A program made the position numbers and the translations under genes. The notes beneath the pieces were generated by a model. The model saw nothing but the letters and a program-made list of their open reading frames with translations. It was not told the origin of the DNA and ran no database searches. From Hallerella sp964501065 (GTDB taxonomy: Bacteria > Fibrobacterota > Fibrobacteria > Fibrobacterales > Fibrobacteraceae), in contig CAZCRF010000003.1 of NCBI GenBank assembly GCA_964501065.1, positions 62,001 through 126,000 of the forward strand: a stretch of 64,000 nucleotides of DNA, in the 5' to 3' direction. Numbering within the stretch: the first letter of the stretch is position 1; every line of letters begins with the position of its first letter. This document shows positions 35,392-44,349 of this stretch, piece after piece.

Positions 35392-36765
35392 ATGAAATTT
35401 CAAACCTTGTCTCGATTGCCCGTTTTCTGCCTGGCCGCAGCCCTTGGGCTTTCCGCTTGCGGCAGCGATTCCTCTTCTTCTCCGGAAAATCCGACAACCA
35501 CTTCTTCGGCTTCCGTCACGCCCGTGGTGCCTACATCTTCCGCTTCTTCCACCGTTGGCATTTTGCCTTCGACGGCAAATGCTGAATTTACGGTGAATCT
35601 GTATAACACGTGGAAAGCTTACCATTACACGACTCTGGAAACGGAAGCTGCGGCTTTTCCGACTCTCGGGGCGGATTTTTCTGAAATTTTTGGAAGTTAC
35701 ATGGCGCAGGGGGTCGGGGCTGCGCGAATCATCTGGTCCACTTATTCCTATGCCGGATGCCAGATTGATGAAGCGAAGGGGACGCCGATGTACAAACGCG
35801 GTTGCACCGTGTCGGAGGGAATCGGCTACGGGATGCTCATCACCCTTTTTGAAAATGATTTGGAGGCGTTCAACCGCCTGTGGGTGTACAGCCAAGCGTA
35901 CCGCAACACTCCTTATGCCAGCGGCAAGGGGCTGATGCCGTGGCTCACCGCTTCGTTCAGTTACGACATCGGAGACGTTTCCAGTGCGACGGATGCGGAT
36001 TTGGATATTGCGACAGCTTTGGTAATCGCTTACTATAAAACGGGGAATTCCGCTTATTTGACGGACGCCTTGACGTTGATTTCCGCCATTTGGGAATATG
36101 AAGTGAACAAGTCCAATTACTTGATTTATTCCGGCGACACGCCGATGTGGACGACGGTGGCCGATCCCGTTTACAATTTGAGCTACTTCTCTCCGGTCGC
36201 CTTGCGCCTCTTCGCCATGGTCGATCCGAATCACGACTGGACTGCCGTGCTGAATGCGGAATACGCCTTTATGCAAAATGTTCAAGCGGCGGGGACGGGA
36301 GTTTTCCCCGACTGGGTCAACGGTTCTGGGGTTGCCACGAATCCGAACAACAATTCGGCCGACAAGACGTATTGGACGTTCAACAAGGAATCCGTGCGCA
36401 TTCCTTGGCGCATCGCTTGGGATTATTATTGGTTCCAGGACGAACGCGCCGCCAGCGTGTTGAACACCTTGAATGCCTTCATCTCGGCCAAGTCGGGCGG
36501 GGACCCGGCATCGACGGCTCTTGCCACCCTCTATTCTTACAATCTGACGGTGGGTGCGGATATCACCAATTCGACGAAAGTCGCCGAGCAGTGGCTTGGG
36601 GCGTGGTGTCTCACGGGAATGGCCGGTGCGACAACGTGGCTGGATGCTTGTACGAATTACTTCAATGCGCAGCCGATGCAGACTTCTGCGTCCAGCTATT
36701 ACACGAACATTCTCCAGATGATGTACAGCCAACTTTTGAACGGATTGTTCACGAAGCCTTTCTAA
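35392..36765 (+). CDS. Lipoprotein glycoside hydrolase family 8
   Basis: This 457-residue GH8 enzyme has a lipoprotein signal (LAAALGLSACGSD, Cys about 23) and a Ser/Thr/Pro linker. The catalytic domain shows GCTVSEGIGYGMLITLF near 140 (general acid Glu), SSATDADLDIATALVIAYYK near 200 (Asp), IPWRIAWDYYWFQ near 340, and ends near residue 455. Unlike the GH8 at 31.9 kb it lacks CBM and sorting domains, so it is likely a membrane-anchored counterpart that processes oligosaccharides or cell-attached glucan. A TTGACT (35299) with TATTCG (35321) may be its promoter. Confidence 0.88.
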   Translation: MKFQTLSRLPVFCLAAALGLSACGSDSSSSPENPTTTSSASVTPVVPTSSASSTVGILPSTANAEFTVNLYNTWKAYHYTTLETEAAAFPTLGADFSEIFGSYMAQGVGAARIIWSTYSYAGCQIDEAKGTPMYKRGCTVSEGIGYGMLITLFENDLEAFNRLWVYSQAYRNTPYASGKGLMPWLTASFSYDIGDVSSATDADLDIATALVIAYYKTGNSAYLTDALTLISAIWEYEVNKSNYLIYSGDTPMWTTVADPVYNLSYFSPVALRLFAMVDPNHDWTAVLNAEYAFMQNVQAAGTGVFPDWVNGSGVATNPNNNSADKTYWTFNKESVRIPWRIAWDYYWFQDERAASVLNTLNAFISAKSGGDPASTALATLYSYNLTVGADITNSTKVAEQWLGAWCLTGMAGATTWLDACTNYFNAQPMQTSASSYYTNILQMMYSQLLNGLFTKPF

Positions 36766-36785
36766 TGAGATTCCTTTGTTGCAGA

Positions 36786-36810
36786 AGCGCGCCCGTCGGG
36801 CGCGCTTTTT
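36786..36810 (+). terminator. Strong GC-rich terminator
   Basis: AGCGCGCCC-GTC-GGGCGCGCT is a nine-base-pair stem followed by TTTTT, 20 bases after the GH8 lipoprotein stop codon. Confidence 0.88.
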
Positions 36811-36838
36811 GCTGTTCTCCATCATGCTTTTGCAACGC

Positions 36839-36985
36839 CGTCATTCTGACCCTGTGCGCTGCCACTAACGCCGAAGGCGTTAATCTCGCTACAGAGTCTG
36901 CCGTCATTCTGAGGGAACGAAGTGACCGAAGAATCTCGCTGAACCTTTACTGCACCTGGATGTTTCGCTTCGCTCAACATGACGG
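36839..36985. repeat. Intergenic inverted-repeat element, copy 1
   Basis: CGTCATTCTGAG (36902) is inverted against CTCAACATGACG (36973), enclosing GAATCTCGCTGAACCTTTAC and GGATGTTTCGCTTCGC. A palindromic module TAACGCC-GAA-GGCGTTA lies at 36866, and a further CGTCATTCTGA at 36839. The same modules recur at 47.6, 52.5 and 56.0 kb. The rest of the gap to 37128 shows only CT-rich sequence. Confidence 0.7.
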
Positions 36986-37128
36986 ATTCCCCCCCCTTGA
37001 CCGTTAACTAGCCTCTACTCACTAACTCCTACTCCCTAATTCCGAATAGGATTCGGGAAGTCGATTTTTTACTGTTCCGTGAATCAATCGTGACTTTTTG
37101 CGGATGAAGCTTTGTTATTTTCGGATGG

Positions 37129-37971
37129 ATGCAAAGCGATACTTTGAATACGGTTCTCGATTCGGCGGCGGTGGACTCTTCCGCTGCGGAGATTCCCGTT
37201 GCGGCGCCTGAACAAATTCAGATTTCCGTGAAGACGGATTCCCTGTCGCCTGTCGTGATGGGCGACACCTTCGAATTCAAGGTGAACGTCTCTTGGCGGG
37301 CGGAATCCTCTCCGGGGGCGGTCTTGATTTTGCCGACGGGTTCTGCGAATGCGAAGGGAATCACCCAAATCGGCGTGAGGGAGGAGCATTCCCGCGTGAC
37401 GCAAGGGGAAAATTCCATTTCGAACGTGCAGTTTGTCTATACGCTGGTGGCGGACGATTCGGGCGACGTTTCGATTCCCGCCTTGCGGTTTCAAATCCCG
37501 ACGGCGAACGGCCCTTTTGAATTTTTGACGGAGAGCGTCGCGTTCCGGGTGGGAAGTCCGTCTCATTGGGGGACTTGGGCCGTATTCGGCGTTTTGGCTT
37601 TTCTAGTCGCTCTTGTGCTTGCGACGTGGATTTTGCGGAAAAGGAAGCGCGCCGAGGCCCGGCGGCGTGAAGCGGTGCAACGGGACAGGTCGTTTGCGGA
37701 AGAGTTCCTCCTGTTGAAGAAACGGGTCGCGAAAGCGGATAGCCGCTCCTGGTTGCTGGACCTTGAAAAAATTTGTAAATCTTGGGCGATGGCGCATTTG
37801 GGAAGCGACAACCTCGAAGCCTTGGCGAATGCCGGCAAGCTCTCCGGATGGAAGCCGCTGCTCGATGAATTTGCGCACGCCCGTTACGGCGGCGGCGACC
37901 GCGACGCCTTTGAAAACAAGGAGACGTGGAAGCTCGCTTCCAAACTTTTGAATATCCATGAAGAGGAATGA
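37129..37971 (+). CDS. BatD-like membrane protein (first of two)
   Basis: This 280-residue protein has an N-terminal Ig-like domain of the BatD/oxygen-tolerance type (QISVKTDSLSPVVMGDTFEF, VYTLVADDSGDVSIPALRF), one membrane helix (WAVFGVLAFLVALVLATWIL, about 145-164) and a basic cytoplasmic tail. No signal peptide is visible although the N-terminal domain should be outside; an upstream in-frame stop at 37105 leaves little room for one. It is the first gene of the Bat operon, with the MoxR gene eight bases after its stop. It likely supports the VWA/MoxR envelope complex. Confidence 0.7.
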   Translation: MQSDTLNTVLDSAAVDSSAAEIPVAAPEQIQISVKTDSLSPVVMGDTFEFKVNVSWRAESSPGAVLILPTGSANAKGITQIGVREEHSRVTQGENSISNVQFVYTLVADDSGDVSIPALRFQIPTANGPFEFLTESVAFRVGSPSHWGTWAVFGVLAFLVALVLATWILRKRKRAEARRREAVQRDRSFAEEFLLLKKRVAKADSRSWLLDLEKICKSWAMAHLGSDNLEALANAGKLSGWKPLLDEFAHARYGGGDRDAFENKETWKLASKLLNIHEEE

Positions 37972-37978
37972 GGTCAAG

Positions 37979-38965
37979 ATGACAAATGTTCAGGAATTGA
38001 CGGAAAAGATCAAGGATCAGGGCCATTTTTGCGCAGACCTTTTGCGCGAGGTGGAAGGGACGGTCATTGGGCAATCGGCGATGGTGCGGAGCATCCTCAC
38101 GGGCATCCTGGCCGACGGGCACATCTTGCTCGAAGGTTTGCCGGGGCTTGCGAAGACGACCGCCGTCGAGGCTTTTGCAAAGGCCGTTTCCCTGGAGTTC
38201 AAACGGATCCAGTTCACTCCGGACCTTCTCCCGGCGGATTTGCTCGGCACGACCATTTACAACGCCAAGGAATCCCGCTTTGAAACCCGGAAGGGGCCGC
38301 TCTTCACGAATCTGGTCCTCGCGGATGAAATCAACCGCGCTCCGTCGAAGGTGCAGAGCGCGCTCCTCGAGGCAATGCAGGAACGCAAGATTACGATTGG
38401 CGACGAAACTTATCGGCTCGATGAACCGTTCCTGGTCCTGGCGACACAGAACCCGATTGAACAGGAGGGGACTTATCCGCTTCCGGAAGCCCAAGTGGAC
38501 CGCTTCTTGCTCAAGGTGAAAGTCGGTTACCCGGGCAAGGATGATGAAATGAAGATTTTGGAAGCGGTGAGCGGCGGCGGGTTGAAGACTCCGCAGGTCG
38601 TGGCGAACAAGGACGACATCCTCAGGGCGCGCTGCCTCGTGCGGGAGATTTACGTCGATGAACGCATCCGGGAATACATCGTGAACCTGGTCCTTGCGAC
38701 GCGCGACCCGGCGACCATCAAGAAGGCGGAACTTTCGAACTTCATTTCGGTGGGGGCGTCCCCGCGCGCTTCGATCGGGCTCGCTTCTGCGGCAAAGGCG
38801 CACGCCTTCATGGAGCTGCGCGGATACGTGACTCCGGAAGACGTGAAGGCCGTTGCGATGGAAGTGCTCCGTCACCGCGTGATTTTGAGTTACGAGGCGG
38901 AAGCGGAAGAGGTTTCCCCGGAAGTCGTCGTGCAAAAGATTCTGGATTCGGTCGAAGTTCCGTAA
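37979..38965 (+). CDS. MoxR-type AAA+ ATPase
   Basis: MoxR ATPases act as chaperones that load or activate VWA-domain partners, often in envelope stress or aerotolerance. The 328-residue product contains Walker A (LEGLPGLAKTTAVEAF), Walker B (LVLADEINRAPSKVQ), LATQNPIEQEGTYPLPEAQ, DRFLLKVKV and the sensor-2 region ISVGASPRASIGLASA. ATG 37979 is preceded by GAGGT; a longer start at 37958 would overlap the upstream gene. The full Bat set follows downstream. Confidence 0.9.
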   Translation: MTNVQELTEKIKDQGHFCADLLREVEGTVIGQSAMVRSILTGILADGHILLEGLPGLAKTTAVEAFAKAVSLEFKRIQFTPDLLPADLLGTTIYNAKESRFETRKGPLFTNLVLADEINRAPSKVQSALLEAMQERKITIGDETYRLDEPFLVLATQNPIEQEGTYPLPEAQVDRFLLKVKVGYPGKDDEMKILEAVSGGGLKTPQVVANKDDILRARCLVREIYVDERIREYIVNLVLATRDPATIKKAELSNFISVGASPRASIGLASAAKAHAFMELRGYVTPEDVKAVAMEVLRHRVILSYEAEAEEVSPEVVVQKILDSVEVP

Positions 38966-38966
38966 T

Positions 38967-39857
38967 ATGCTTTCGAAGGATATTCTCAAGACCGTTCGGC
39001 GGATAGAACTTTCGGTGCGCGGCCCGCTCGATTCGATGATGGCCGGTGCTTACCACAGCTCGTTCAAGGGGAACGGCGTGGAGTTCAGCGAGGTTCGCGA
39101 ATATGTCCCGGGCGACGACGTGCGCACGATTGATTGGAACGTGACCGCCCGAATGGGGACGCCCTACATCAAGAAGTTCGTGGAAGAGCGTGAGCTGACC
39201 TTGATGCTGATGGTCGACGCCAGCTCCAGTTCGGAATTCGGCTCCGGGAAGGAGATGAAGGGCGAAGTGATGGCGACGATTGCCGCTTTGCTCGCCTTTG
39301 CCGCCGTGCGGACCGGGGACAAGGTGGGGTTATTGGTCTTTACGGATGACGTGGAGCTTTTCATTCCGCCGGCCAAGGGTCGGAAGCACGTGCTGCGGCT
39401 GATTCGGGAAATCCTTTACTTTAAGCCGAAGAAGCACGGGACGAATTTGCAGAAGGCCTTGGAATACGCCGGCGGCGTGCTGAACCGCCGTTCGATGGTG
39501 GTCGTCTTGTCGGACTTCTTGGATTCCGGATACGAGACGGCGTTCAAGGTTTTGGCGAAGAGGCACGATATGCTGGCTGTTGCGGTGACGGATCCGCGGG
39601 AGTCGGAACTTCCGCCCGTGGGACTTGTGGAATTTGAAGACCCGGAGACCGGCGAGACGATGCTCGTGGATACGGGAGACGCCGCTTTCCGGGAAGCCTT
39701 TTTGCATGAGGCGAAAAAGGCATCACGGGCGATTCGCGGAGGATTCCAGAAGATGAACGTGGATTATGTGGAGTGCAAAATTCGGGACGATTTCCGGAAT
39801 ACGGTTTCGCCCTTGGTGGAACACTTTAGAATGTTGCAACGGCGGCGGGGAAGATGA
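38967..39857 (+). CDS. DUF58 domain protein
   Basis: This 296-residue protein has the DUF58 hallmark SEVREYVPGDDVRTIDWNVT near residues 40-58, followed by a VWA-like fold with LMLMVDASSSSEFGSG (a MIDAS-like DxSxS) near 73 and MVVVLSDFLDSGYE near 175. It follows MoxR by one base, the normal order for this operon, and is the presumed cytoplasmic or membrane-proximal partner of MoxR. Confidence 0.88.
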   Translation: MLSKDILKTVRRIELSVRGPLDSMMAGAYHSSFKGNGVEFSEVREYVPGDDVRTIDWNVTARMGTPYIKKFVEERELTLMLMVDASSSSEFGSGKEMKGEVMATIAALLAFAAVRTGDKVGLLVFTDDVELFIPPAKGRKHVLRLIREILYFKPKKHGTNLQKALEYAGGVLNRRSMVVVLSDFLDSGYETAFKVLAKRHDMLAVAVTDPRESELPPVGLVEFEDPETGETMLVDTGDAAFREAFLHEAKKASRAIRGGFQKMNVDYVECKIRDDFRNTVSPLVEHFRMLQRRRGR

Positions 39858-40810
39858 TGCGCTATTGGATTTTCGTTTTGATCGGAATGCTCGTTTCGGA
39901 GTCTTTCGCCTTTTCCATTTCCGTCAAATCTTCGACGACGGCTTCGCAGGTGTTCGTGGGCGACCGTTTCGGCTACAGGATCGAAGTGACGGCCCCGGAG
40001 AGCGCTTTCGTGGAGTTGCCGAGCTTTGTCGGGAACTTGGGGAACTTCGAAGTCAAGGATTTGCTGCACGATGAAGTTCGGGAAGGCGTTTTGCCCGGTC
40101 AAAAGAAGTCCATCTGGCAAGCGACCTTGAATACGTTTGTCGCCGGGGATTTTTTTATTGCGGGGCAGGAAGTGCAGGCTGTCTTGGGGGGCGACACGGT
40201 GACTTCGAAAACGGATCCCGTGGCGCTCAAGGTGGTGACGCGGACGGACGGTTCGGAGGAAGATATCTTGGAGGCGGAGGCACCGCTTGACGATACGCGG
40301 CTTCCGGCATGGGTTTGGATTCTGCTCGCGGTCGTCGCGGCGGTTTTGCTCGTGTCCTTGGGGTGGTTCCTGCACAGGAAGTTGCGCGGGGGGAAGACCG
40401 CCTCGCGGCTCCCACCCTATGAAGAGGCAGTCTTGGCGTTGAAGGAGCTTCGGGGCAAGCAGTGGCTTGCCGCGGGGAACCAGGCGGATTATTACACGGA
40501 GTTGAGCTTTATCGTGCGCCGTTACGTCCAACGCCGCTTTTTCGGGGAGAATCCTGTCGGAGGAATTCTCGATGCGACGCTTTCCCAGCTGAAAGCGCGC
40601 GTTTCCCAGATTCCCGGTTTGCAGGAGGCTTACAAGCAGTCGCTCGTGGAGCTTGAAAAGGAGACTTATCCCGTGAAATTCGCCAAGATGCGCATCGGCG
40701 ACGACAGGGGGCTTTTTTGGGAGGAGTGGGCGAATCGCCTTTTGGAAGATACGAAGCCCGTCCCGGAAGAAAAGAAGTCCGGCAAGGAGGGGGTGAATGG
40801 ATCTCGGTAG
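39854..40810 (+). CDS. BatD-like membrane protein (second)
   Basis: This 318-residue protein has a signal peptide (YWIFVLIGMLVSESFAF), an N-terminal BatD-like domain (VKSSTTASQVFVGDRFGYRI, SIWQATLNTFVAGDFFI), a membrane helix (WVWILLAVVAAVLLVSLGWF, about 154-173) and a cytoplasmic helical domain. It resembles the first gene of the operon in layout. Its start overlaps the DUF58 stop (ATGATG), and its end overlaps the next gene by 14 bases. Confidence 0.8.
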   Translation: MMRYWIFVLIGMLVSESFAFSISVKSSTTASQVFVGDRFGYRIEVTAPESAFVELPSFVGNLGNFEVKDLLHDEVREGVLPGQKKSIWQATLNTFVAGDFFIAGQEVQAVLGGDTVTSKTDPVALKVVTRTDGSEEDILEAEAPLDDTRLPAWVWILLAVVAAVLLVSLGWFLHRKLRGGKTASRLPPYEEAVLALKELRGKQWLAAGNQADYYTELSFIVRRYVQRRFFGENPVGGILDATLSQLKARVSQIPGLQEAYKQSLVELEKETYPVKFAKMRIGDDRGLFWEEWANRLLEDTKPVPEEKKSGKEGVNGSR

Positions 40811-41891
40811 TCTGCACTTTCAGAATCCCGAAGCGTTCCTGTTGCTCTTGCTATTGCCGCTTTTGGTCGCGGATTGGTGGTGGCATTCCCGGCGGCGGAA
40901 GAGCACCATCAAGTTTCCCGCGCTTTCGATTGCGAAGAAGGCGGCGAAGGGTTCCCGCGTGCGTGCCCGTTACATAGTGCCCGCGCTTCGGCTGGCCGCG
41001 CTTTCTTGTTTTGTCGTGGCTCTCGCCCGTCCGCAGAATGCGACGGAAGTGGAATACACGTCGACGGAAGGGGTGGACATCATGCTTTCCTTGGACGTTT
41101 CCGGTTCGATGGCGACTTTGGACATGTTGACGCGGACGGATCAAATCAAGCTGAAGACGATGAATGCGGAAAAGGTCTTGAAAAGCGGCCGTTTTTGGAA
41201 TTATTCCCGATTGGGCTATGCGAAAAAGGTGATGGAGGACTTCATCGGCAAGAGGGAAAGCGACCGGATCGGGCTTTCGGTCTTTGCCGGGCGTTCTTAC
41301 ACCTTGGTGCCGCTGACCCTGGATTATGGCGCGCTTCTTGAAATCTTGGAATCGGTGACGGATTCTTCGGCTTCGGGGAACGGGACGGCAATCGGCGACG
41401 GGCTGATGACTTCCCTTTCGCGGCTCGAAAAGTCGGACGCCAAGTCGAAGGTGGTGATTCTTTTGACCGACGGAATCGACAATGCGAGCCTTGTCCCGCC
41501 GCTCCATGCCGCGGAGGTGGCGAAGGCTTTGGGCGTGAAGGTCTACACGGTGGGCGTCGGCAAAAAGAAGGGTTCCTTCTTGGGATTCCAGCAGAATCCG
41601 TGGACGGGGGACATTTCTTGGGCGGATGTTCCCATCCCCGCGGAGAACGCCCTCGATGAAAAGACCTTGACCCAAATCGCATCGAGTACGGGCGGCCGTT
41701 TTTACCGGGCGGAAAGCGAGGAGGATTTGGAAAAGATTTACGGCGAAATCGATGAGTTGGAGAAGACGGAAATCCAGACGATTGCCTATGCGCGCTATCG
41801 GGAAAAATTCTACCCGTGGCTGCTCGCCGGCGCCCTTTTGATTTTGCTGGAAATGCTGCTTTCGAATACGCGGTTTGTGAGGATTCCATGA
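40797..41891 (+). CDS. VWA-domain membrane protein BatA-like
   Basis: This 364-residue protein has an N-terminal pair of membrane helices (AFLLLLLLPLLVADWWW; YIVPALRLAALSCFVVALAR), a VWA domain with an intact MIDAS (LSLDVSGSMAT near 100, TAIGDGL near 200, LLTDGIDNAS near 222), and a C-terminal helix (LLAGALLILLEMLL). This is the BatA arrangement of the aerotolerance operon. It overlaps both neighbours (14 and 4 bases), indicating tight co-translation. Confidence 0.9.
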   Translation: MDLGSLHFQNPEAFLLLLLLPLLVADWWWHSRRRKSTIKFPALSIAKKAAKGSRVRARYIVPALRLAALSCFVVALARPQNATEVEYTSTEGVDIMLSLDVSGSMATLDMLTRTDQIKLKTMNAEKVLKSGRFWNYSRLGYAKKVMEDFIGKRESDRIGLSVFAGRSYTLVPLTLDYGALLEILESVTDSSASGNGTAIGDGLMTSLSRLEKSDAKSKVVILLTDGIDNASLVPPLHAAEVAKALGVKVYTVGVGKKKGSFLGFQQNPWTGDISWADVPIPAENALDEKTLTQIASSTGGRFYRAESEEDLEKIYGEIDELEKTEIQTIAYARYREKFYPWLLAGALLILLEMLLSNTRFVRIP

Positions 41892-42916
41892 GATTTGCCG
41901 AACCGAATTTTTTGTGGTGCCTGTTCACCCTCCCGTTCTTTTTGCTGCTGTTCCTGTATGCCTATCGGCGCAGGAAGAAGCTCGCTGCGCGCTTTGCCTC
42001 CTTGAGCATGTTCCCGAAGATTGCGTCTTCGCATTCCCCGTGGCGTCGCGCTGCCAAAACGACCTTGCTGCTGCTCGGTCTTGCCTTTTTGATTGTCGCC
42101 CTTTCGCGGCCGCAGTGGGGACGCCAAATGGAGCACATCGAACGCAAGGGGCTTGACATCGTGCTTTTGCAAGATGTTTCCCTTTCGATGCTCGCGGAAG
42201 ACGTGAAGCCGAACAGGCTGGTGCGTTCCCGACATGAAATTTCCGCGTTCCTGGACACCCTTTCCGGTGACCGCGTGGGACTTGTCGCCTTTGCCGGCGA
42301 AGCGCAGACGCTCGTGCCGCTGACCTTGGACTACGGGACGGTGCAGTTGATCATGAAGGATTTGGAGCCCGGGTGGCTTTTTCCGGGGACGGATTTGGCG
42401 GCGGCGATCGAGAAGGGATTGCAAATGTTCCGGCGTTCTCGCGTACCGTCGAAGTACGCCGTGATGGTTTTGATGAGCGACGGCGAGGAACAGGATCCGA
42501 AGGCGGTGGAAAAGGCTCGGGAAGCGGCAAAGGAGGGCATCCGCATTTATACGGTCGGCATCGGCTCACGGGAAGGCGTGCCCATCCCGGAACCGTCGAA
42601 AGACGGCCAAGTCTCTTACCACAAAGACCGCTTTGGAAACGTGGTGACCACCCATTTGGAGGAAAAGACGCTGCAAGACGTCGCCGCCGTCACGGGCGCC
42701 AGGTACTTTTACGCAAGTCCGGGAGAATTCCAGCTGCAGAAGGTGCTCTCGGAAATCGAGAGCATGGAGCGGCGGAACACGTCTTCGGATCAGATGGAAA
42801 ATTACCAAGACAGGTATCAAATCTTTTTGGCGATGGCGGCTCTCCTCTTTCTCGCGGAAGCTTTGATTTCGGAGCGCGGGAAGAATCGGAAGCAAACTGC
42901 CGGGCGTTTTAGCTGA
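41888..42916 (+). CDS. VWA-domain membrane protein BatB-like
   Basis: This 342-residue protein is a close relative of the preceding one: helices at the start (LWCLFTLPFFLLLFLYAY; TTLLLLGLAFLIVALSR), a MIDAS (LLQDVSLSMLAEDVKPN near 100, GTDLAAAIEKG, LMSDGEEQDPKA), and a C-terminal helix (FLAMAALLFLAEALI). The longer open frame begins at 41816, but ATG 41888 overlaps the upstream stop (ATGA) and starts the first helix. It fits BatB. Confidence 0.9.
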   Translation: MRFAEPNFLWCLFTLPFFLLLFLYAYRRRKKLAARFASLSMFPKIASSHSPWRRAAKTTLLLLGLAFLIVALSRPQWGRQMEHIERKGLDIVLLQDVSLSMLAEDVKPNRLVRSRHEISAFLDTLSGDRVGLVAFAGEAQTLVPLTLDYGTVQLIMKDLEPGWLFPGTDLAAAIEKGLQMFRRSRVPSKYAVMVLMSDGEEQDPKAVEKAREAAKEGIRIYTVGIGSREGVPIPEPSKDGQVSYHKDRFGNVVTTHLEEKTLQDVAAVTGARYFYASPGEFQLQKVLSEIESMERRNTSSDQMENYQDRYQIFLAMAALLFLAEALISERGKNRKQTAGRFS

Positions 42917-42929
42917 TGAGGTTTTGGCG

Positions 42930-43661
42930 ATGAAAAGGATTTTCATTTTGAATATGGTCTGTGCCATGGCTGCATTCGCGGGGCTAGTGAACGACGGCAA
43001 TGCGCTTTTTCGGAAGGGGGATTTTCCCGGTGCGCTCCAAAAGTATGAAGAGGCGCGCAAGGATGAACCTTCTAGTCCGTTGCTTTTCTACAATATCGGG
43101 ACGTGCCAGTATCAGCTCGGAAATTATGCGGAAGCGGAAAAGGAGTTGTCCGCCGCAGCCCGGATGCCGGATTCCTCTTTGGCGTCGAAGGCGGCCTTCA
43201 ACTTGGCGAACACTTATTTTCGGCAGGGGGAAAAGTCTTCCGAACCGTCGGAGCGGATTGCCAAGTGGCGAGAATCCGTCGCTTATTTGAAAAAGGCGGT
43301 CGAATTGAATCCGGATTACGAGAACGCGAAGCGCAATGTGGAAATCGTCCAACGCAAACTGAAGGAGGAAATCGACAAGCAGAAGGAGCAGAACCCGCAG
43401 AATTCCGACAGCGACCAAAATCAGCCGGAACTTTCGGAATCCGCCAAACAAATCTTGGCGCGCGCTCTCCAAATGTGCAAGGACGGTCAATATACGTCTG
43501 CCAAGGAGCTTTTGGAAAACACGATGTCTTCCGATTCGACGGCGACCAGCTTCGCCCCGTATATCCAGCGGATTGAAGACGTCGTCGACATCAAGGCGGG
43601 GCGAAAGCCAAAGAGCAAAATCGACCAGTCCAATGCGGACAACGACTTGGGGGTGATTTGA
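42930..43661 (+). CDS. TPR-repeat secreted protein BatC-like
   Basis: This 243-residue protein has a signal peptide (FILNMVCAMAAFAG), then TPR repeats at about 20-125 (NDGNALFRKGDFPGALQKYE, FYNIGTCQYQLGNYAEAEKE, VAYLKKAVELNPDYENAKRN) and a Gln/Asn/Ser-rich linker. It probably mediates protein-protein contacts of the Bat complex in the periplasm. GAGG eight bases upstream supports ATG 42930 over TTG 42924. It overlaps the following gene by one base (TGATG). Confidence 0.85.
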   Translation: MKRIFILNMVCAMAAFAGLVNDGNALFRKGDFPGALQKYEEARKDEPSSPLLFYNIGTCQYQLGNYAEAEKELSAAARMPDSSLASKAAFNLANTYFRQGEKSSEPSERIAKWRESVAYLKKAVELNPDYENAKRNVEIVQRKLKEEIDKQKEQNPQNSDSDQNQPELSESAKQILARALQMCKDGQYTSAKELLENTMSSDSTATSFAPYIQRIEDVVDIKAGRKPKSKIDQSNADNDLGVI

Positions 43662-44311
43662 TGCGTTTCGGAATTTTCTTGTTGGCTCTCGGCCTTGCGT
43701 TCAGCTTTTCCCTTGCCGCCCCGAAGGCCCCGAAATCGGCTGCGGAATATTATTCCGACGCGGCGTTCCAGTATATCGAAAATCGCCTCCCGACGGCGGA
43801 AATCACTTGCAGCGAAGGGCTTTCGCATTACCCGGACGACGCCAAGTTGCAAATGCTCAAGGACAGGATTGAAGAGTCCAAGGATGAGCAGCAAAAACAA
43901 AACCGTGAAAACAACCCGAACGGGGAAAATCAAGAACAGAAAGATCAAGACGATTCCGGGCAAGACAACCAAAACGGCCAAGGACAAGATTCGGAAAAGA
44001 ATCCGGAACGGGATTCCGGAAGTTCGAACGGTTCAAATGATGCGGGAAATTCCAGTGCGTCGGAAAATTCAGACGGCATGTCCAGCGTTTCCGGGGAGAA
44101 TTCGAGCGATTCGCAAGGCGGTCAAAATGCATCGGATTCCGGTTCGGAGGCGTCCAGCGCTTCGGAAGAATCTGCCGCTCCGGAAGAGCAGCCCGGGCAG
44201 ATGAGCAAGCAGGAAGCGTCGCAGCTGCTGAAGGATTTTGACGAGGAACAGGGCGAGCGCAAGCCGTGGAAACCCGCGAGGGGGATGTCCCGTCCGGAAA
44301 AGGACTGGTAG
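43661..44311 (+). CDS. Secreted low-complexity acidic protein, Bat operon
   Basis: This 216-residue protein has a signal peptide (MRFGIFLLALGLAFSFSLAA), a short TPR-like start (EYYSDAAFQYIENRLPTAEI) and then about 110 residues dominated by Gln, Asn, Asp, Ser, Glu and Gly. A short conserved-looking tail (MSKQEASQLLKDFDEEQGER) follows. The tail resembles the end of BatC-type proteins, so this could be a split or duplicated BatC; no catalytic function is seen. It is the last gene of the Bat operon, with recD2 39 bases downstream. Confidence 0.75.
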   Translation: MRFGIFLLALGLAFSFSLAAPKAPKSAAEYYSDAAFQYIENRLPTAEITCSEGLSHYPDDAKLQMLKDRIEESKDEQQKQNRENNPNGENQEQKDQDDSGQDNQNGQGQDSEKNPERDSGSSNGSNDAGNSSASENSDGMSSVSGENSSDSQGGQNASDSGSEASSASEESAAPEEQPGQMSKQEASQLLKDFDEEQGERKPWKPARGMSRPEKDW

Positions 44312-44349
44312 GCGGAACTCGGGACTCTTTGAATTTCTACCTTTGCCCC

